From: Uloborus plumipes
Taxonomy: Eukaryota > Arthropoda > Arachnida > Araneae > Uloboridae
Direction of reading: 5' to 3'
Assembly: GCA_038373865.1 (NCBI GenBank)
Contig: JAXGGA010002062.1
Location: 1-64,000 of the forward strand
Length of the DNA: 64,000 nucleotides
The first letter of the stretch is position 1, and each line of letters starts with the position of its first letter. The notes under the pieces were generated by a model. The model had not been told where the DNA came from. It did not search any database and saw only the letters and a list, made by a program, of their open reading frames with translations. This document shows positions 24,443-35,349 of the stretch, piece after piece. The position numbers were made by a program, and so were the translations under genes.

Positions 24443-24643
24443 AACTCTACTTAGAGTTTACGAACTTACCATACAGGATTGACTTTTCCTTTTCATTAAT
24501 CATAAACATAATATTTACAAATTGACTAGCTTATCAAATATGAAACACAATTGAAAACACATTAAAGTTCAAAATGCATTATAACAAATAATTCAAGCAC
24601 ATAAATAAACTTAAGAAATTAACGTACATTTTAGTCCATCATC

Positions 24644-27600
24644 TCAAGTGAGCTCTAAATTATAAATTAATTGAACAGGTCTTCTGATAATTCCTGTTTT
24701 CGTTTTGATCGAACAAGAACGTACTTTGTTATCCCTGCCATAAAAAATGTCAGCAATTCTCCCCAAAGACCACATATTTCTAGGATAACGATCGTCTTCG
24801 ATTAACACAATATCATTTGGTTTGAATTCATTGGTCTTTGGAATTTGAGGACACAAATGAGCAGACCTTAATGCTAAAAGATAATTTTTCTGCCATCGTT
24901 TCCAAAAATGATTTAATACCTGTTGCTGGTGTTTAAACCTTTTAACTATGGATTTTCTAGATCCTTCTAAATCATCTTTGGAAATTCTTGTTGGAGCGAG
25001 GGATAACAAACGCTTACCTACCAAAAAATGTGCAGGAGTAAGAGGAGAGGGCTCTGAGGGATCATCATATACGTAAGTAATAGGTCGAGAATTAATCATT
25101 GCTTCAATCTCGATAAATACTGTTTGAAGTTCATCAAGAGAGAGCGATGAGCGACCAACAATTTTTCTTAAGCTTGTTTTAATTGTTCTAACCATTCTCT
25201 CCCAGAAGCCTCCCCACCATGCTCCTCTTTCTACAATATATTTCCATCTGATATTATTATTAGAAAATAAAGCTTTGACTGAAGGATCATTAATGCATTT
25301 GTAGATTTTTTTCAATTCAATGTCTGCTCGTTTAAATGATTTAGCATTGTCCGAATAAATGGTATTACATAGTCCTCGTCGAGATATGAATCGGCGGAAA
25401 GCCAGTAGAAACGATTCAGTGTTCATAGATGGTACCAGTTCTAGATGGATCGCACGCGTTACAGCGCATGTAAACAACAGTAAATAATGTTTGTCATTAT
25501 TTTCCTTGGAATAAAATGGTCCTGCGTAGTCCAGTCCACTTACAGCAAAGGGAGGAGATTCTATTATTCTATCTGGAGGGAGCGGAGCCACAACCTGTGC
25601 CCCTGGACGAGCGTTGAACCGTTTACAAATCAAACATTTGTGAAGAACTGATTTAATTCTTTGTCGTCCTTTGATGATCCAAAATTTTTCGCGGAGGTGT
25701 GTAAGGGTGGCGTCTACACCAGAATGAAATACCCTTTCATGTGCATCCATAATTAAAAGATCCACGTACCTACACTTTGATGGCAATATCAAGGGGTGCC
25801 TGGTAGATTCTTGACAATCTGCGAACTGTATTCTTCCCTTTAAGCGCAAAAGTCTATTGTCATCAAGTTCAGGACACAACACACGTAGACTGGATTTTGT
25901 CCCAATGTTCTTTCCCGCTGCTAGGTCTTCAATTTCTCTTTTGAAGTGTTCAATTTGTGTCGTTTTACTCCAAACCATTTCAGCAGTCAAGATTTCGTCT
26001 GCAGCGAGTGGTCCACGTAAATTCTCGGAATTTGGTTTGCAATTGTTAATGAATCTCATTATCCACGCAGTAATACGATACACTTTCTTCAAAGTCCCGA
26101 ACTTATTTAAATCAAATAGCGCACTATCGAAATGTTTAATTTCATTATTCGCGGAAATTTGAAGGACGTTGCGAGATTTTCTCCTTTCAGTCGATATTTC
26201 TTCCTCGTTAAACTCGATAACTATTTTCTTTGGCCATACATCTTCGGGCTCAGAAAGCCAAATAGGACCATTTTGCCACAGCGAACTTGACGCAATTGTT
26301 TTTGCTCGTTCCCCTCTCGTTAACATATCTGCTGGATTGCTACGCGAGCCACAGTAGTGAAACTGATTCGGATTACAAATGGCCTGAATTTCTGCTACGC
26401 GGTTGCTAACAAAGGGTTTCCACTCAGTTGGAGATCGTTTTATCCAGTGTAGTACTATAGTCGAATCACACCAACAGTACAGATTTTCACATAACTTAGG
26501 GAAAGTTCCTTTTAAATATTTAGCCAATCGAGCAGCTATAATAGCTCCCATTAACTCACATCTTGGTAATGACAGCGCCTTTAAGGGTGCAACTCTACTT
26601 TTAGCCATTATGAAAGACGTTTTAATTTCCCCGTACTTATTCATGTATCTAAAATAAGCAACTGCTCCAAAAGCTCTAGGCGAGGCGTCACAAAATATAT
26701 GAAGACTTAATTCCTTGTACTTAACGTCACTAAAGAATTTTCTGGGAAATTTTAGATCTTTTAAGAATTCAACTTCTGAACACCAAGCGTTCCACCTTCC
26801 TTTTAACGCACTAGGAAGATTTTCATCCCAGTTCAGACCTAACAACCAAATGTCTTGTAACAATATTTTCAGCCGCACAATAAAAGGTTGAAAAAATCCA
26901 ACTGGATCGAATATTTTTGCTACAGTACTTAAAACTGTTCTTTTCGTGTCGGCTCTATTCTTTTTCACAGATTCTATTACAGAACTTAGCTGCACATTTA
27001 TAGAATCATCAACTGGACTCCATATCATGCCCAAAAATTTAGATTCCTCACTCAAATTACCATCCCCTTTAATATTATCTCTGACCCACAAAGCGTTAAG
27101 TTCACTTGAATTAGATTTCAATTTTCTCAAATTCATTCCCGCGTCGCGGAAAATGTTTACTGCACCAACAGACAATTCGTATGCATCTTCTACCGTTTCA
27201 GCACCGTAAAACAGATCATCCACATAAATCGATGAATTAAGCATTTCAAAGACATCAGGGTTTTTATTCTTATATTTTTTGATATGATATTTAATCGTGG
27301 CAGAAAGTATGAATGGGCTAATACTGGTCCCGAACGGCGTGCGACACATACGTAAGATTTTAAATTTTTCATTATCATCCCCAAACCATAGAAATCTCAA
27401 AAAATCTCGGTCTTCTTCAGCAATCCCAATCATTAGAAATGCCTTTTCTAGGTCGCCACTAAAAGCTATTTCGGGTTCGCGAAACCTAAGAATGACATCG
27501 AGAACGGAAGGATTTAAGTTAGGACCAATTTCTAAACAATCATTTAATGATTTAAAATTTCCGGTTTTTGCTGATGCGTCAAAAACCAATCGTACACTGG

Positions 27601-30013
27601 TCGTGTCACTACTACGAATTACTGCTCTATGAGGCATGTAATAATCAGAATCTTTGATTTCATTAGCGCATTTCTCAACTATATTTTCTTTTAACTGCTG
27701 TTCTACTATTTTCTTGTACTGTTCTAATATTTTAGGACTTTTATCCAGTTTTTTCCTCAATGTTTCAAAGCGTCTTCTAGTTGCCTCAAAATTGTTCCCG
27801 AGACCGTCCGTTGTCGTTTTCCAAAGTAATTTACATTCGTATATCCCATCTTTAAATCGCAAATCTGTTTCAAACCGATGAATTAAATCCTCATCCCTTT
27901 TGGAATATTCACTCCTTTCTTCAATTATACCCATTGAATCTAATTCCCAAAATATTCTCAAATCATTTAAGACCATCGCATTTCCTACTGATGTATTTAA
28001 ATGATCCGAATATTCGCTTTGCTTGGACGCATTTCTTTCTAATCCTACCAAAAACCATCCAAATATAGAATTAACGGCCTGAAGATCTTTACTGATGCGT
28101 TTTCTTGCTGTCAACACTACATCCCAAAATTTGTCTGCCCCAATTAATATTCCCACATGTCGTAAATCAGACGCGTTATCGGCACAATCTGCCGGCTTTA
28201 GTCCCAAACACTTCATTTTCTCCAGTGCCCGTAAACTAGGACCCTTTACCGGACATGAAGAAATTGTGTCAGTTACCAAACATTCTAACTTAATTTTATT
28301 TTTCAGTTCCCTATCGCTAAGTTCAATTGATACAACAGGATATTTTTTAACGATGGGTTTTTTCGCTCCAAATGCGAAAACTGATAGTTTTTCCGTTCGT
28401 ACGGGTTTCAAATTCAACGATTGAACCAAAGTGTCTTTTATAAAGGAACGTTCACTTCCTTGGTCCAAAATTGCACGCGTAGTTCTCGTGTCCGTTTCTG
28501 CACAAACTAACACGGTACACGTTTGTAACAATACATTTTTCGAGCTCAAAGTATTATTATAGTTTTGAGAAACAAAGGCATTTGCATTTACGTTAGGAAC
28601 AAAAAATTCATTATTTGAATTAGAAGCGGCTAACGTATTTTCAGACATTTTACGTTGCTCTAACGATTTACTTGAATTATAACGCTCATCCTGATTTTTT
28701 AAACAAATTGAATCATGATGATTTTTCCCGTTACATTTGAAACAAGCACTTTTATCATTACAAACTCGACTCAAATGAAATTTCTTGAAACATTTGAAAC
28801 ATCTGTTATCATTTTTAAGGTGGGTTATTTTATCCGTTGCACGAATGTTACATCTATAGGAATTGTGTGCATTTTGGCAGAAGATGCATACCTGATTGAC
28901 TGAAGTGTTAAGCGCACTAGCAGTAGATATGTCTCTATTGTACCTTTTATTACCAGCCTTTTGATTATCGTAGCTATTAGAATTTACCGGAGTGGTCTTT
29001 TCAACACACGCTGCTAAAGTACTTTCGCGACATTCTACTTCTTTCTTTAAGAATGAAATGAATTCAGAAATTTTAATATCGCCTTCATCCCTTTGCCGAT
29101 TGAATTGCAGTATTAAATCGCGAGGTAGCTTTTTCTGAAAAATAGGCATTAATAAATGTCCGAAAGATTTAGAATCTACGTTCATTGCTTCTAAATTTCT
29201 AAACGCGATTTCAATTTCGTCATGAATTTTCCGTAACGCTTGAACATTGGAAGAGCTCTTAACCTCCTCTAAGTTAATTATTTTGTTCATAAAAGAGTTA
29301 ATTATGATATCTCGCTTGCCAAATCTGTCCTTTAGCATTTCTTTACAATTGTCGTAATTTTCACTTGAAAGATCGAATCCAGAAACAACATTGGCTGCCG
29401 AGCCTATTAACAGAGTTTTTAAATAAGCGAATTTTTCTACTTCTGAAATACTTTCACATTTGTCTATTGTGCTTTCAAAGCTATTCCAAAAGCTTTGCCA
29501 CCGCTTGGGATCTCCTGAAAATTTTTCAATTACTAGTTTAGGTAACTTTACTGAACGTTGTCTAGAATTTTCGATAGCGTTTGTACTTAAATTGTTCGAA
29601 GAATTTAAATTTGGACTGCGTTTCTTTTTTTCTTCTAAGTAGCGCAGTATTCGTTTTGAAAATTTTAAACATTTTGTTTCGTATTCGTCATTTAAAGTTA
29701 CTTCTTTATCTATTTGCTCTACTTCAATGAATTTTAGTATTTCACTATCAAGTTGTTTCAAGCCGTTTGATCTTACAATTAAAAGCTCGTAATCGTCGCG
29801 TAATTCTGCCTCATCTATTTCATCGGCAATTTTTAACTTTTGTTCAACTTGATTAACTAATTGCGTAGTTAACCTTCGCAAAGTAGTTCGCATTGCTTTA
29901 AGTCTTTCAAACCTTTCAATTTCCATTTCATCGTTCGAACTAGCCATTAAATTTTCTAATGCTGTGTTCGCAGTCATTTTTATACAATTTATTTCGGTAC
30001 AATAGAAACACAC
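24644..30013 (-). CDS. BEL/Pao gag-pol polyprotein (1789 aa)
   Basis: Single open frame for the capsid and enzymes that copy and insert the element. In order: a gag-like N-terminal part with coiled-coil character and a DUF1759-type region (about residues 150-320), three CxxC zinc-knuckle-like motifs (CIFCQNAH, CFKCFKKFH, CFKCNGKNHH; about 374-440), an aspartic protease with LDQGSERSFI (about 515), reverse transcriptase with SGDLEKAF and the active-site YVDD (about 928), RNase H with IFCDASPRAFG (about 1105) and PRCELMGA, an integrase zinc finger of HHCC type (about 1424-1462), an integrase core with GLDYAGPF, IYSDNAKSF and the E in IEAMINSRP, and a C-terminal DUF5641-like tail with VGKRLLSL. 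All key residues are present and no stop or shift interrupts it. The second Met (residue 13, MTANTALENL) is a possible alternative start. It is fused gag-pol without a visible recoding site, as is common in BEL/Pao. Confidence 0.96.
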   Translation of the reverse strand: MCFYCTEINCIKMTANTALENLMASSNDEMEIERFERLKAMRTTLRRLTTQLVNQVEQKLKIADEIDEAELRDDYELLIVRSNGLKQLDSEILKFIEVEQIDKEVTLNDEYETKCLKFSKRILRYLEEKKKRSPNLNSSNNLSTNAIENSRQRSVKLPKLVIEKFSGDPKRWQSFWNSFESTIDKCESISEVEKFAYLKTLLIGSAANVVSGFDLSSENYDNCKEMLKDRFGKRDIIINSFMNKIINLEEVKSSSNVQALRKIHDEIEIAFRNLEAMNVDSKSFGHLLMPIFQKKLPRDLILQFNRQRDEGDIKISEFISFLKKEVECRESTLAACVEKTTPVNSNSYDNQKAGNKRYNRDISTASALNTSVNQVCIFCQNAHNSYRCNIRATDKITHLKNDNRCFKCFKKFHLSRVCNDKSACFKCNGKNHHDSICLKNQDERYNSSKSLEQRKMSENTLAASNSNNEFFVPNVNANAFVSQNYNNTLSSKNVLLQTCTVLVCAETDTRTTRAILDQGSERSFIKDTLVQSLNLKPVRTEKLSVFAFGAKKPIVKKYPVVSIELSDRELKNKIKLECLVTDTISSCPVKGPSLRALEKMKCLGLKPADCADNASDLRHVGILIGADKFWDVVLTARKRISKDLQAVNSIFGWFLVGLERNASKQSEYSDHLNTSVGNAMVLNDLRIFWELDSMGIIEERSEYSKRDEDLIHRFETDLRFKDGIYECKLLWKTTTDGLGNNFEATRRRFETLRKKLDKSPKILEQYKKIVEQQLKENIVEKCANEIKDSDYYMPHRAVIRSSDTTSVRLVFDASAKTGNFKSLNDCLEIGPNLNPSVLDVILRFREPEIAFSGDLEKAFLMIGIAEEDRDFLRFLWFGDDNEKFKILRMCRTPFGTSISPFILSATIKYHIKKYKNKNPDVFEMLNSSIYVDDLFYGAETVEDAYELSVGAVNIFRDAGMNLRKLKSNSSELNALWVRDNIKGDGNLSEESKFLGMIWSPVDDSINVQLSSVIESVKKNRADTKRTVLSTVAKIFDPVGFFQPFIVRLKILLQDIWLLGLNWDENLPSALKGRWNAWCSEVEFLKDLKFPRKFFSDVKYKELSLHIFCDASPRAFGAVAYFRYMNKYGEIKTSFIMAKSRVAPLKALSLPRCELMGAIIAARLAKYLKGTFPKLCENLYCWCDSTIVLHWIKRSPTEWKPFVSNRVAEIQAICNPNQFHYCGSRSNPADMLTRGERAKTIASSSLWQNGPIWLSEPEDVWPKKIVIEFNEEEISTERRKSRNVLQISANNEIKHFDSALFDLNKFGTLKKVYRITAWIMRFINNCKPNSENLRGPLAADEILTAEMVWSKTTQIEHFKREIEDLAAGKNIGTKSSLRVLCPELDDNRLLRLKGRIQFADCQESTRHPLILPSKCRYVDLLIMDAHERVFHSGVDATLTHLREKFWIIKGRQRIKSVLHKCLICKRFNARPGAQVVAPLPPDRIIESPPFAVSGLDYAGPFYSKENNDKHYLLLFTCAVTRAIHLELVPSMNTESFLLAFRRFISRRGLCNTIYSDNAKSFKRADIELKKIYKCINDPSVKALFSNNNIRWKYIVERGAWWGGFWERMVRTIKTSLRKIVGRSSLSLDELQTVFIEIEAMINSRPITYVYDDPSEPSPLTPAHFLVGKRLLSLAPTRISKDDLEGSRKSIVKRFKHQQQVLNHFWKRWQKNYLLALRSAHLCPQIPKTNEFKPNDIVLIEDDRYPRNMWSLGRIADIFYGRDNKVRSCSIKTKTGIIRRPVQLIYNLELT

Positions 30014-30139
30014 CTAAGACTGAAATTGAATGTATTGAAAAATATTACCTTATTTTGTCGCTAAGTCCCAACTCAATTTTGGGCATGAATGGGTTCCTTT
30101 AAACGTTGCTCACTAAAGAATTAATCACACTTTAGTTTT

Positions 30140-30155
30140 CGGCCGGACTGCACCA
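30140..30155 (-). promoter_or_regulatory. Primer-binding site of the BEL/Pao element
   Basis: Immediately inside the 5' LTR the - strand reads TGGTGCAGTCCGGCC, starting with TGG, which pairs with the CCA tail of a tRNA. Its complement, GGCCGGACTGCACCA, should be the 3' end of the priming tRNA; I cannot name that tRNA without a search. Confidence 0.8.
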
Positions 30156-30286
30156 TAAAGAAAAACAACTTTTCTAAAAACTTGTAGCTTTTATTCGGTG
30201 GTTCATAAACATACATCTGAACAAATCTGCAGCAGTGTAACTCTTATATACAAGCGAAATGCGCCCTCTGACGGCGATTCGCAACA
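30156..30286 (-). repeat. 5' LTR of the BEL/Pao element (131 bp)
   Basis: Identical to the 3' LTR. Read on the - strand, a TATATA box (30245-30250) lies about 55 bases upstream of an AATAAA (30190-30195), so transcription would start between them and the R region would include the polyadenylation signal. Confidence 0.95.
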
Positions 30287-30291
30287 TAATG

Positions 30292-30552
30292 CACTCCAAA
30301 AATTTCTTTTTAGTTCCCATTGCCAAAAATAAATTATTTAAAATAAAACTGTAGAATGAAAGTAGAACCAAATCATCTCAGCAATCATTATTTCGCAATA
30401 ACAAAACTATAAAGCTGCGGGGTCGGAGTCGGGTTCGGACTGATTTTTTAGGGTGAATAAGTTGGAGTCTATTGTCGAAGGCACAATAATATTCTAGGAG
30501 CAAAAGTTGGTCATTTTCCCTCCAAGCCTGCATTTCAGGGATGGCTTGCTTA
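30292..30552. other. Right flank of the BEL/Pao element
   Basis: A short AT-rich stretch with a GTCGGAGTCGGGTTCGGA phrase (30421-30440), akin to the GGAGTCGGAGTC microsatellite inside the Helentron-like copies 2 and 3. No gene. Confidence 0.45.
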
Positions 30553-30855
30553 GGCAGGGATTCAAATGAAACACCATTGCAATCGCTTCGAATTGCAATC
30601 GCTACTGGAAGTGAATTACATTATCATCAACTTAACTTGGCACTGAAGTCACTACGGGTGGAGCCAATAAGAGCTCACAAGCAGTCAGTGATCTCTTCTT
30701 ATTCGCCAAGTAGGCTGTGACGTTTTATCTAGCTCGTTTTTCATAGGCAAACGTCACGCTGACGTCACGATGTTTTTATCAAGAAACGTTCTAATGTAAT
30801 TCATTTCCAGTAGCAATTGTAACTTGCAATCGCCTGTTTCACTTGAATCCCTGCC
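30553..30855. mobile_element. MITE of the GGCAGGAATTCAAGTGAAAC family, copy 1
   Basis: A 303 bp element with inverted ends GGCAGGGATTCAAATGAAAC and, on the right, TTCACTTGAATCCCTGCC, flanked by TA on both sides. The inside includes AGCTCACAAGCAGTCAG, ATTCGCCAAGTAGGCTGTGA and one TGACGTCA palindrome. Related copies are at 31024-31217, 47437-47747, 47819-48158 and 57254-57452. Confidence 0.75.
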
Positions 30856-31023
30856 TAAGTCACATTCCGGAGTCGAGAAGTCGGAGTTGGAGTGAAGTCC
30901 CTAGAATTCTCAATAGAAGTCCGTAGTTGTCATTTTCGCATCGACTCCGCAACCGCCGTAAAAACATTTGCGCTCTGCTTTCACATCATTTTGATTCAGT
31001 CATACTTATCTCTGACATATGGC

Positions 31024-31217
31024 CGAATTCAAGTGAAACACCATTGCAATCGCTTCGAGGCGATCGCAATAGACCAAAATTGCAATCGCTACTGGAAGTT
31101 GAATTCCAAAAGAATCGCATCTCGTAGCGATTGTAACGTTTCACTTAAATCCAAATTTGGGAATTTACGATTGCATTGTTGAGTTGCGATCGTCCGTGTT
31201 TCACTTGAATTCCTGCC
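31024..31217. mobile_element. MITE of the same family, shorter copy
   Basis: It begins GAATTCAAGTGAAACACC and ends TTTCACTTGAATTCCTGCC, with an inner part made mainly of GCAATCGCTTC-like and GATTGTAACG-like segments. It lacks the TGACGTCA-bearing middle of the longer copies, so it is an internally deleted or different subfamily member. Confidence 0.6.
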
Positions 31218-31631
31218 ATAATATCAATGTCAAAATCTACCGGACATGGTGCACCGATTTTTATTAATAACTTTTTTTATTTCTTGAAGCCAAATATTGA
31301 GAATATATTCAGAATCAGCTTTTTTTTTTTTTTTTCAGTTTTTGGTGCAAAAAAAAATTTTTTTTCCTGTTGTCGTTAATGTTAAACATTTTTGAATTGT
31401 TCAAAAAATTAACGAAAAAAAAAGAACAAATTAAAAAAAAAAATCTTGTCTGTACATGTTTTTCATGAAGAGCTTTTTCTGTCAAAAAATATTTGACACA
31501 AACCTGACTAAAAGTTCGGAATCTATAATGGCCTTAAATTTCCCTACAGACACAAATGTTGTTTTATTTGAAATTTATTTATTTATTTATTTTGAACTGT
31601 TCAAAATTGAACAAATAAAAATATTTTTGAT

Positions 31632-32085
31632 AAAAAAAATTGAGCCGACTTCGGAACTTCACTCGGCAAGTGCGGTTCCGAAAAGTAAAAAATAATTTTA
31701 TTCTTTGAACACCATCGATACTACATTTAAATATCAGTTTTAAAGTCGGTGCAAAAACACTAAATATAATCATACGAAACTATAATTCAACTATAAATAT
31801 AAATTTCAATGAATTCAGGTTCTTTAATCGCATTCGCATACACTACATTGACAACCACATATTTATGTAATGGTACAAATATTCAGCTCTTAATTTTCAA
31901 TGGTTTCTCTGAAAAATGTTGGCAAAATGTAGTTAAACATCATTTCACCTATAGTTTTCGCATGCACCGACTTCAAAACTGATGTTTAAATGTAGTATCG
32001 ATGGTGTTCAAAGAATAAAATTATTTTTTACTTTTTAGAGCACTTGCCGAGTGAAGTTCCAAAGTCGGTTCAATTTTTTTTTTCT
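31632..32085. repeat. Inverted repeat, arms about 125 bp, spacer about 210 bp
   Basis: The left arm (about 31632-31755), from TTGAGCCGACTTCGGAACTT to AAGTCGGTGC, is mirrored by the right arm (about 31964-32085), from GCACCGACTTC to AAAGTCGGTTCAATTT. The arms hold matching ACACCATCGATACTACATTT. No coding capacity. Probably a small foldback MITE. Confidence 0.65.
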
Positions 32086-32849
32086 CAAAAATATTTTTAT
32101 TTTATTCTTTTTAGTGAATGTACTTCAGAAATAAGGTAATTTTTCCATTACGAAACTTCACCTTATTTTCTTAAATAAATGCTCCTTAAAATAAACTATG
32201 TACGAAAAAAAAAAAGATATTATCAACAGCGTCTAATATTTTAAACAATAGGCACTGAAAATTAAGCCTTGTTATTCTCTGGTATTTACTTATGTACTAG
32301 TTCAATCAAAACCTAAATATTAACGGCTTTTCAACTAATTTATATTTCAAAACAACACTTGTTTATCGCGGTTCATAAGATTTTAATACGTACTACGTAC
32401 GTGGCCCGTTAATGAGTTTCATGTTTGCTTCAGTTTTAAGCCTTCATTCAAAATTCTCATTTTCATTATTATTACTGTTTTATATCAATCACGTTTTGTA
32501 ACAATGGATTTCATATTTAATCATTTAGGACAAATCGCTTTAAATTTGACTACTTAATTGATATCTTCGTTAATTAAAATCGTATAATTATATAAATTTA
32601 AAAAAAGAACCATGCAGTTGTTCAAAAAAATCCTTGCAGACCTGGTCTCGATCTGATTTACGATAGCACATATTGTTTTAAATAACATGAAATTTTAGTT
32701 TTTCGATCATAACTTTTTTTCTAGTGCACAAATATCATCATATGAGTACATGGTACCTAAGTTACACCATCTCCTATCGATTAAAAAAAATATCGTCCAA
32801 ATCGGTTCAGTAGATCAGATGTTATGTTCGAACAAACAAAAAAAAAAAA

Positions 32850-33060
32850 AAAAACATTCGCTTTGAATTGAGAACAACCTCCTTTTCTGAAGTCGATTAA
32901 AAATTGTTCAAATCAAAAAGTGAAATACGGGAATAAGGTATCCTCGCCGAGATTTTTCGAGCAAGAAAAAGTTCGTCTGAATCGGTCTGTTCACTCAAAA
33001 GTTATTGCTGGGAAGGAAACAGACAGACCGATAAGCACGCGTTTTCCTCATCTGAAAACT
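32850..33060. repeat. Diverged single monomer of the Helentron-like internal repeat
   Basis: AAAAATTGTTCAAATCAAAA, GGTATCCTCGCCGAGATTTT, TTCACTCAAAAGTTATT and an ACAGACAGACCGA tail follow in the same order as in the monomers at 38999-40010. It is preceded by TTCGAACAAACAAA. This is a diverged relative without the terminal repeats. Confidence 0.55.
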
Positions 33061-34752
33061 TTCCACTTTGAAAAAATTCCGAAATTTATTCAATTAAAAA
33101 ATATTATTTTTGATTTTTTAAGTTTATTTATCAATTTATATTATTTATTTATTTTATAGAAATGTGTAAAAAGAATATTTTCACTTTTTGAATTTTTACC
33201 GTCAAGAATTATTATATAGTCAGAATTAGATATAGAATATCTAATATATATAATAGAATTATTAGATTTTACTGTCAAGAATTAATATATTAGAGTATAT
33301 TAGGATTGGAAAAGAGTTCAAAGCTTACATCATATTTGTAATTTATTTGTAGTTTCTGTAAAATATTTTTTATGCTTAAGAATGCATGATTTCCGGATTA
33401 CATTTCTTTATTTATTGTACAAATTTATAATTACGTGGAAATTAATGTATATGATTTTATTCTTGGTTATTTATAATTAATCAAGTTTTGACTCTCATGT
33501 TAAATTATTTCTTGAATTATTTATCTAGGTCAAGGTCTATTTACGCACAATATTGTTTTTATAGTTAAAGATTTTTCAACGATATTTTCCCTGTATAAAG
33601 CTCCATATATGAGAGCATGTAAATAGAAGTTTTCTCTCTTAATTAGTTAATTAATCATCATATTTAACATTCATTAACAATTAATTAATAAAGTTGACTT
33701 TCTGAAAATCAGCAGGACCAAGCGGAAAATTGGGGTAAGGTAGGCGAGTTAAGCGAAAAAGGGGCAGAACCGTCTACGTAATTAATAATACCTGTTTCTG
33801 ACTCTTATGCTAAAAGGGACAAACACCCCCCCTCCCTCTAAAAAAATAATGATAGTGACGGGTCGCCAATTATGCTTCCGTTATTTAGATCAGGCATAAG
33901 CGTGGTAGTTGAGGCAGGGATCGTCGCGGGGAATGCCGGGGTATAGCCGGGGCCTCCGCGACTCTCTCTGAGTAGGCCTGGAACAAGGTAGAAGCGATTA
34001 TTTAATCATGATCAGTGTATATTTATATATTTGTTTTGAGTTTAAACTGCTTTTTTTTAAGATAAAAACTGCTATCTATAGATAAATTTAAGAGCACTTA
34101 CATATTGTGCTTACTTATAAATAAATTATTTTTCAACTTTTTTTTTAAAGAAAATTATTTGGGGGTGTGAAAAACAGTTTGCCAGAGCCACGTCAGCCAT
34201 CTGATTTTTTCAAAATCAGTGTTTACCAAGAAGCACCACGAGGAGGAGTGGTTGGACTTTGCTTCTCAAAAATGTTACTTTTTTTTCTTTTTCTTTTTTT
34301 CTTTTTTCCCCCTCGTTTTTCCAATTTTTTTCTTCTTTTTATTTTATGTTTTATACCTTTATATTTTCTTCCCTATACTGAGACTAATTAAAATGTATCT
34401 GCTAACAACCACAGCTTGTTCTGAAGATTATTGTTGAGATGCACTAATGATGTCTAACTTCCTTTTTTTACCTTTACTTCATTTAGCATTGCTATTTTTC
34501 AATTTGGAATAGTTATTCAAAAATATGTTAATAAAAACAGATATAAATTATGTGCTGTGTTCTTCCTTTGTTCTATTGCATGTTTCTCATATTCCTGCAA
34601 TGTCTAAATCAGGAATTTTATCCAGATGATTTTTTTCAATATTGATCTCATATTTTCGAAGTGGAGAAAATTTTCATTGTTTGATAAAATAAACTGAAAT
34701 ATTTTAAAACTTGCTACAAATATTTTCACAATATCTGAATCTGGATAAGTCA

Positions 34753-35320
34753 GTTTCCTCTATCTATATCAAGCAAATATTCTTTCGCCATAGAATTTAA
34801 TATTTCAAATAATAACTCTTTTGGCCCTGCTAATAAGCTGAAACAATCACTGCACTGTAAATGAGGTTTCAATTTATGAACAGCGTATCCAGATAGATAA
34901 ATATAGAGAGGTACTAAATCTTCTTCTTCTTCAGTCATATTGCAAAAATCGACACCTTTTATATCAACTTCAAACATTTCTGTTGGTGTTTCTTGTTCGG
35001 AAAAATCACATAAAGTCTTTCAAATGAAAATTACCACATTGTTTCGAATGCATTTTCAGTAAGCTGTTTATTCTCAATTTTTTTTCAGCTTGTAAAACTT
35101 GCTCTACAGAAATACTATAGTTTCCACCACATAACTGGCGATATTGATCAAACCTGCCTTAAAGGGTCAGTTTGATATTTTCCTGTTAATACATAACTAT
35201 CATTGAATAATGTTAGCTGATGAATGATTATTTCTCTAATAGCTTTTGTAGTATATTCAAAAGAACAAAACGTTTCCGGTGTCAGTTTCCCAAGTTTCAT
35301 TTTCTGGTCTGGAATTTCAT
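34753..35320 (-). pseudogene. P-element/THAP9-like transposase, C-terminal fragment
   Basis: The - strand read from 35320 downward gives KLTPETFCSFEY, then a QTDPL segment, then after a one-base shift YRQLCGGNYSISVEQVLQAE, then after further breaks an open 75-codon stretch (34977-34750) containing IYLSGYAVHKLKPHLQCSDC. The order of a DP(L)..YRQL.GG.Y..S segment, an EKKLRI segment and a GY..KL....C..C segment is what I recall from P-element/THAP-domain transposases. Shifts and stops make it dead. The upstream part is cut off: a hAT element begins at 35350 and a foldback element lies beyond. No terminal repeats were located. Family assignment is from memory of motifs only. Confidence 0.5.
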
Positions 35321-35349
35321 GATGTCATCATTTTTGAAATGCTTTATAC

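Larger units (their letters stand above)
24301..30286 (-). mobile_element. BEL/Pao LTR retrotransposon, apparently intact
   Basis: A 5986 bp element read on the - strand. Its parts are a 5' LTR (30156-30286), a primer-binding site abutting it (about 30140-30155), one uninterrupted gag-pol frame (30013-24644), a short polypurine stretch (24432-24442) and a 3' LTR (24301-24431). The LTRs are identical over all 131 bases. A 5 bp target duplication, TAATG, flanks it (24296-24300 and 30287-30291), the usual length for BEL/Pao. Identical LTRs plus an open frame mean a recent insertion. No env-like frame was found. Confidence 0.96.
31218..34749. other. Repeat-derived DNA without recognised gene
   Basis: Apart from the inverted repeat at 31632-32085 and the Helentron-like monomer at 32850-33060 listed separately, this is very AT-rich DNA. 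A sequence at 33945-33975 (GCCGGGGCCTCCGCGACTCT) recurs inverted near 44576-44600. The frame at 34167-34437 runs into low-complexity T-rich DNA and is not supported as a gene. Confidence 0.5.

Noticed and set aside
25857..28424. Several + strand open frames across the retrotransposon
   Set aside because: They are antisense shadows of the gag-pol frame.
34167..34437. Frame beginning MKNSLPEPRQPSDFF as a possible exon
   Set aside because: The first 35 codons look reasonable but run into T-rich low-complexity DNA, with no clear splice donor that yields a known domain.
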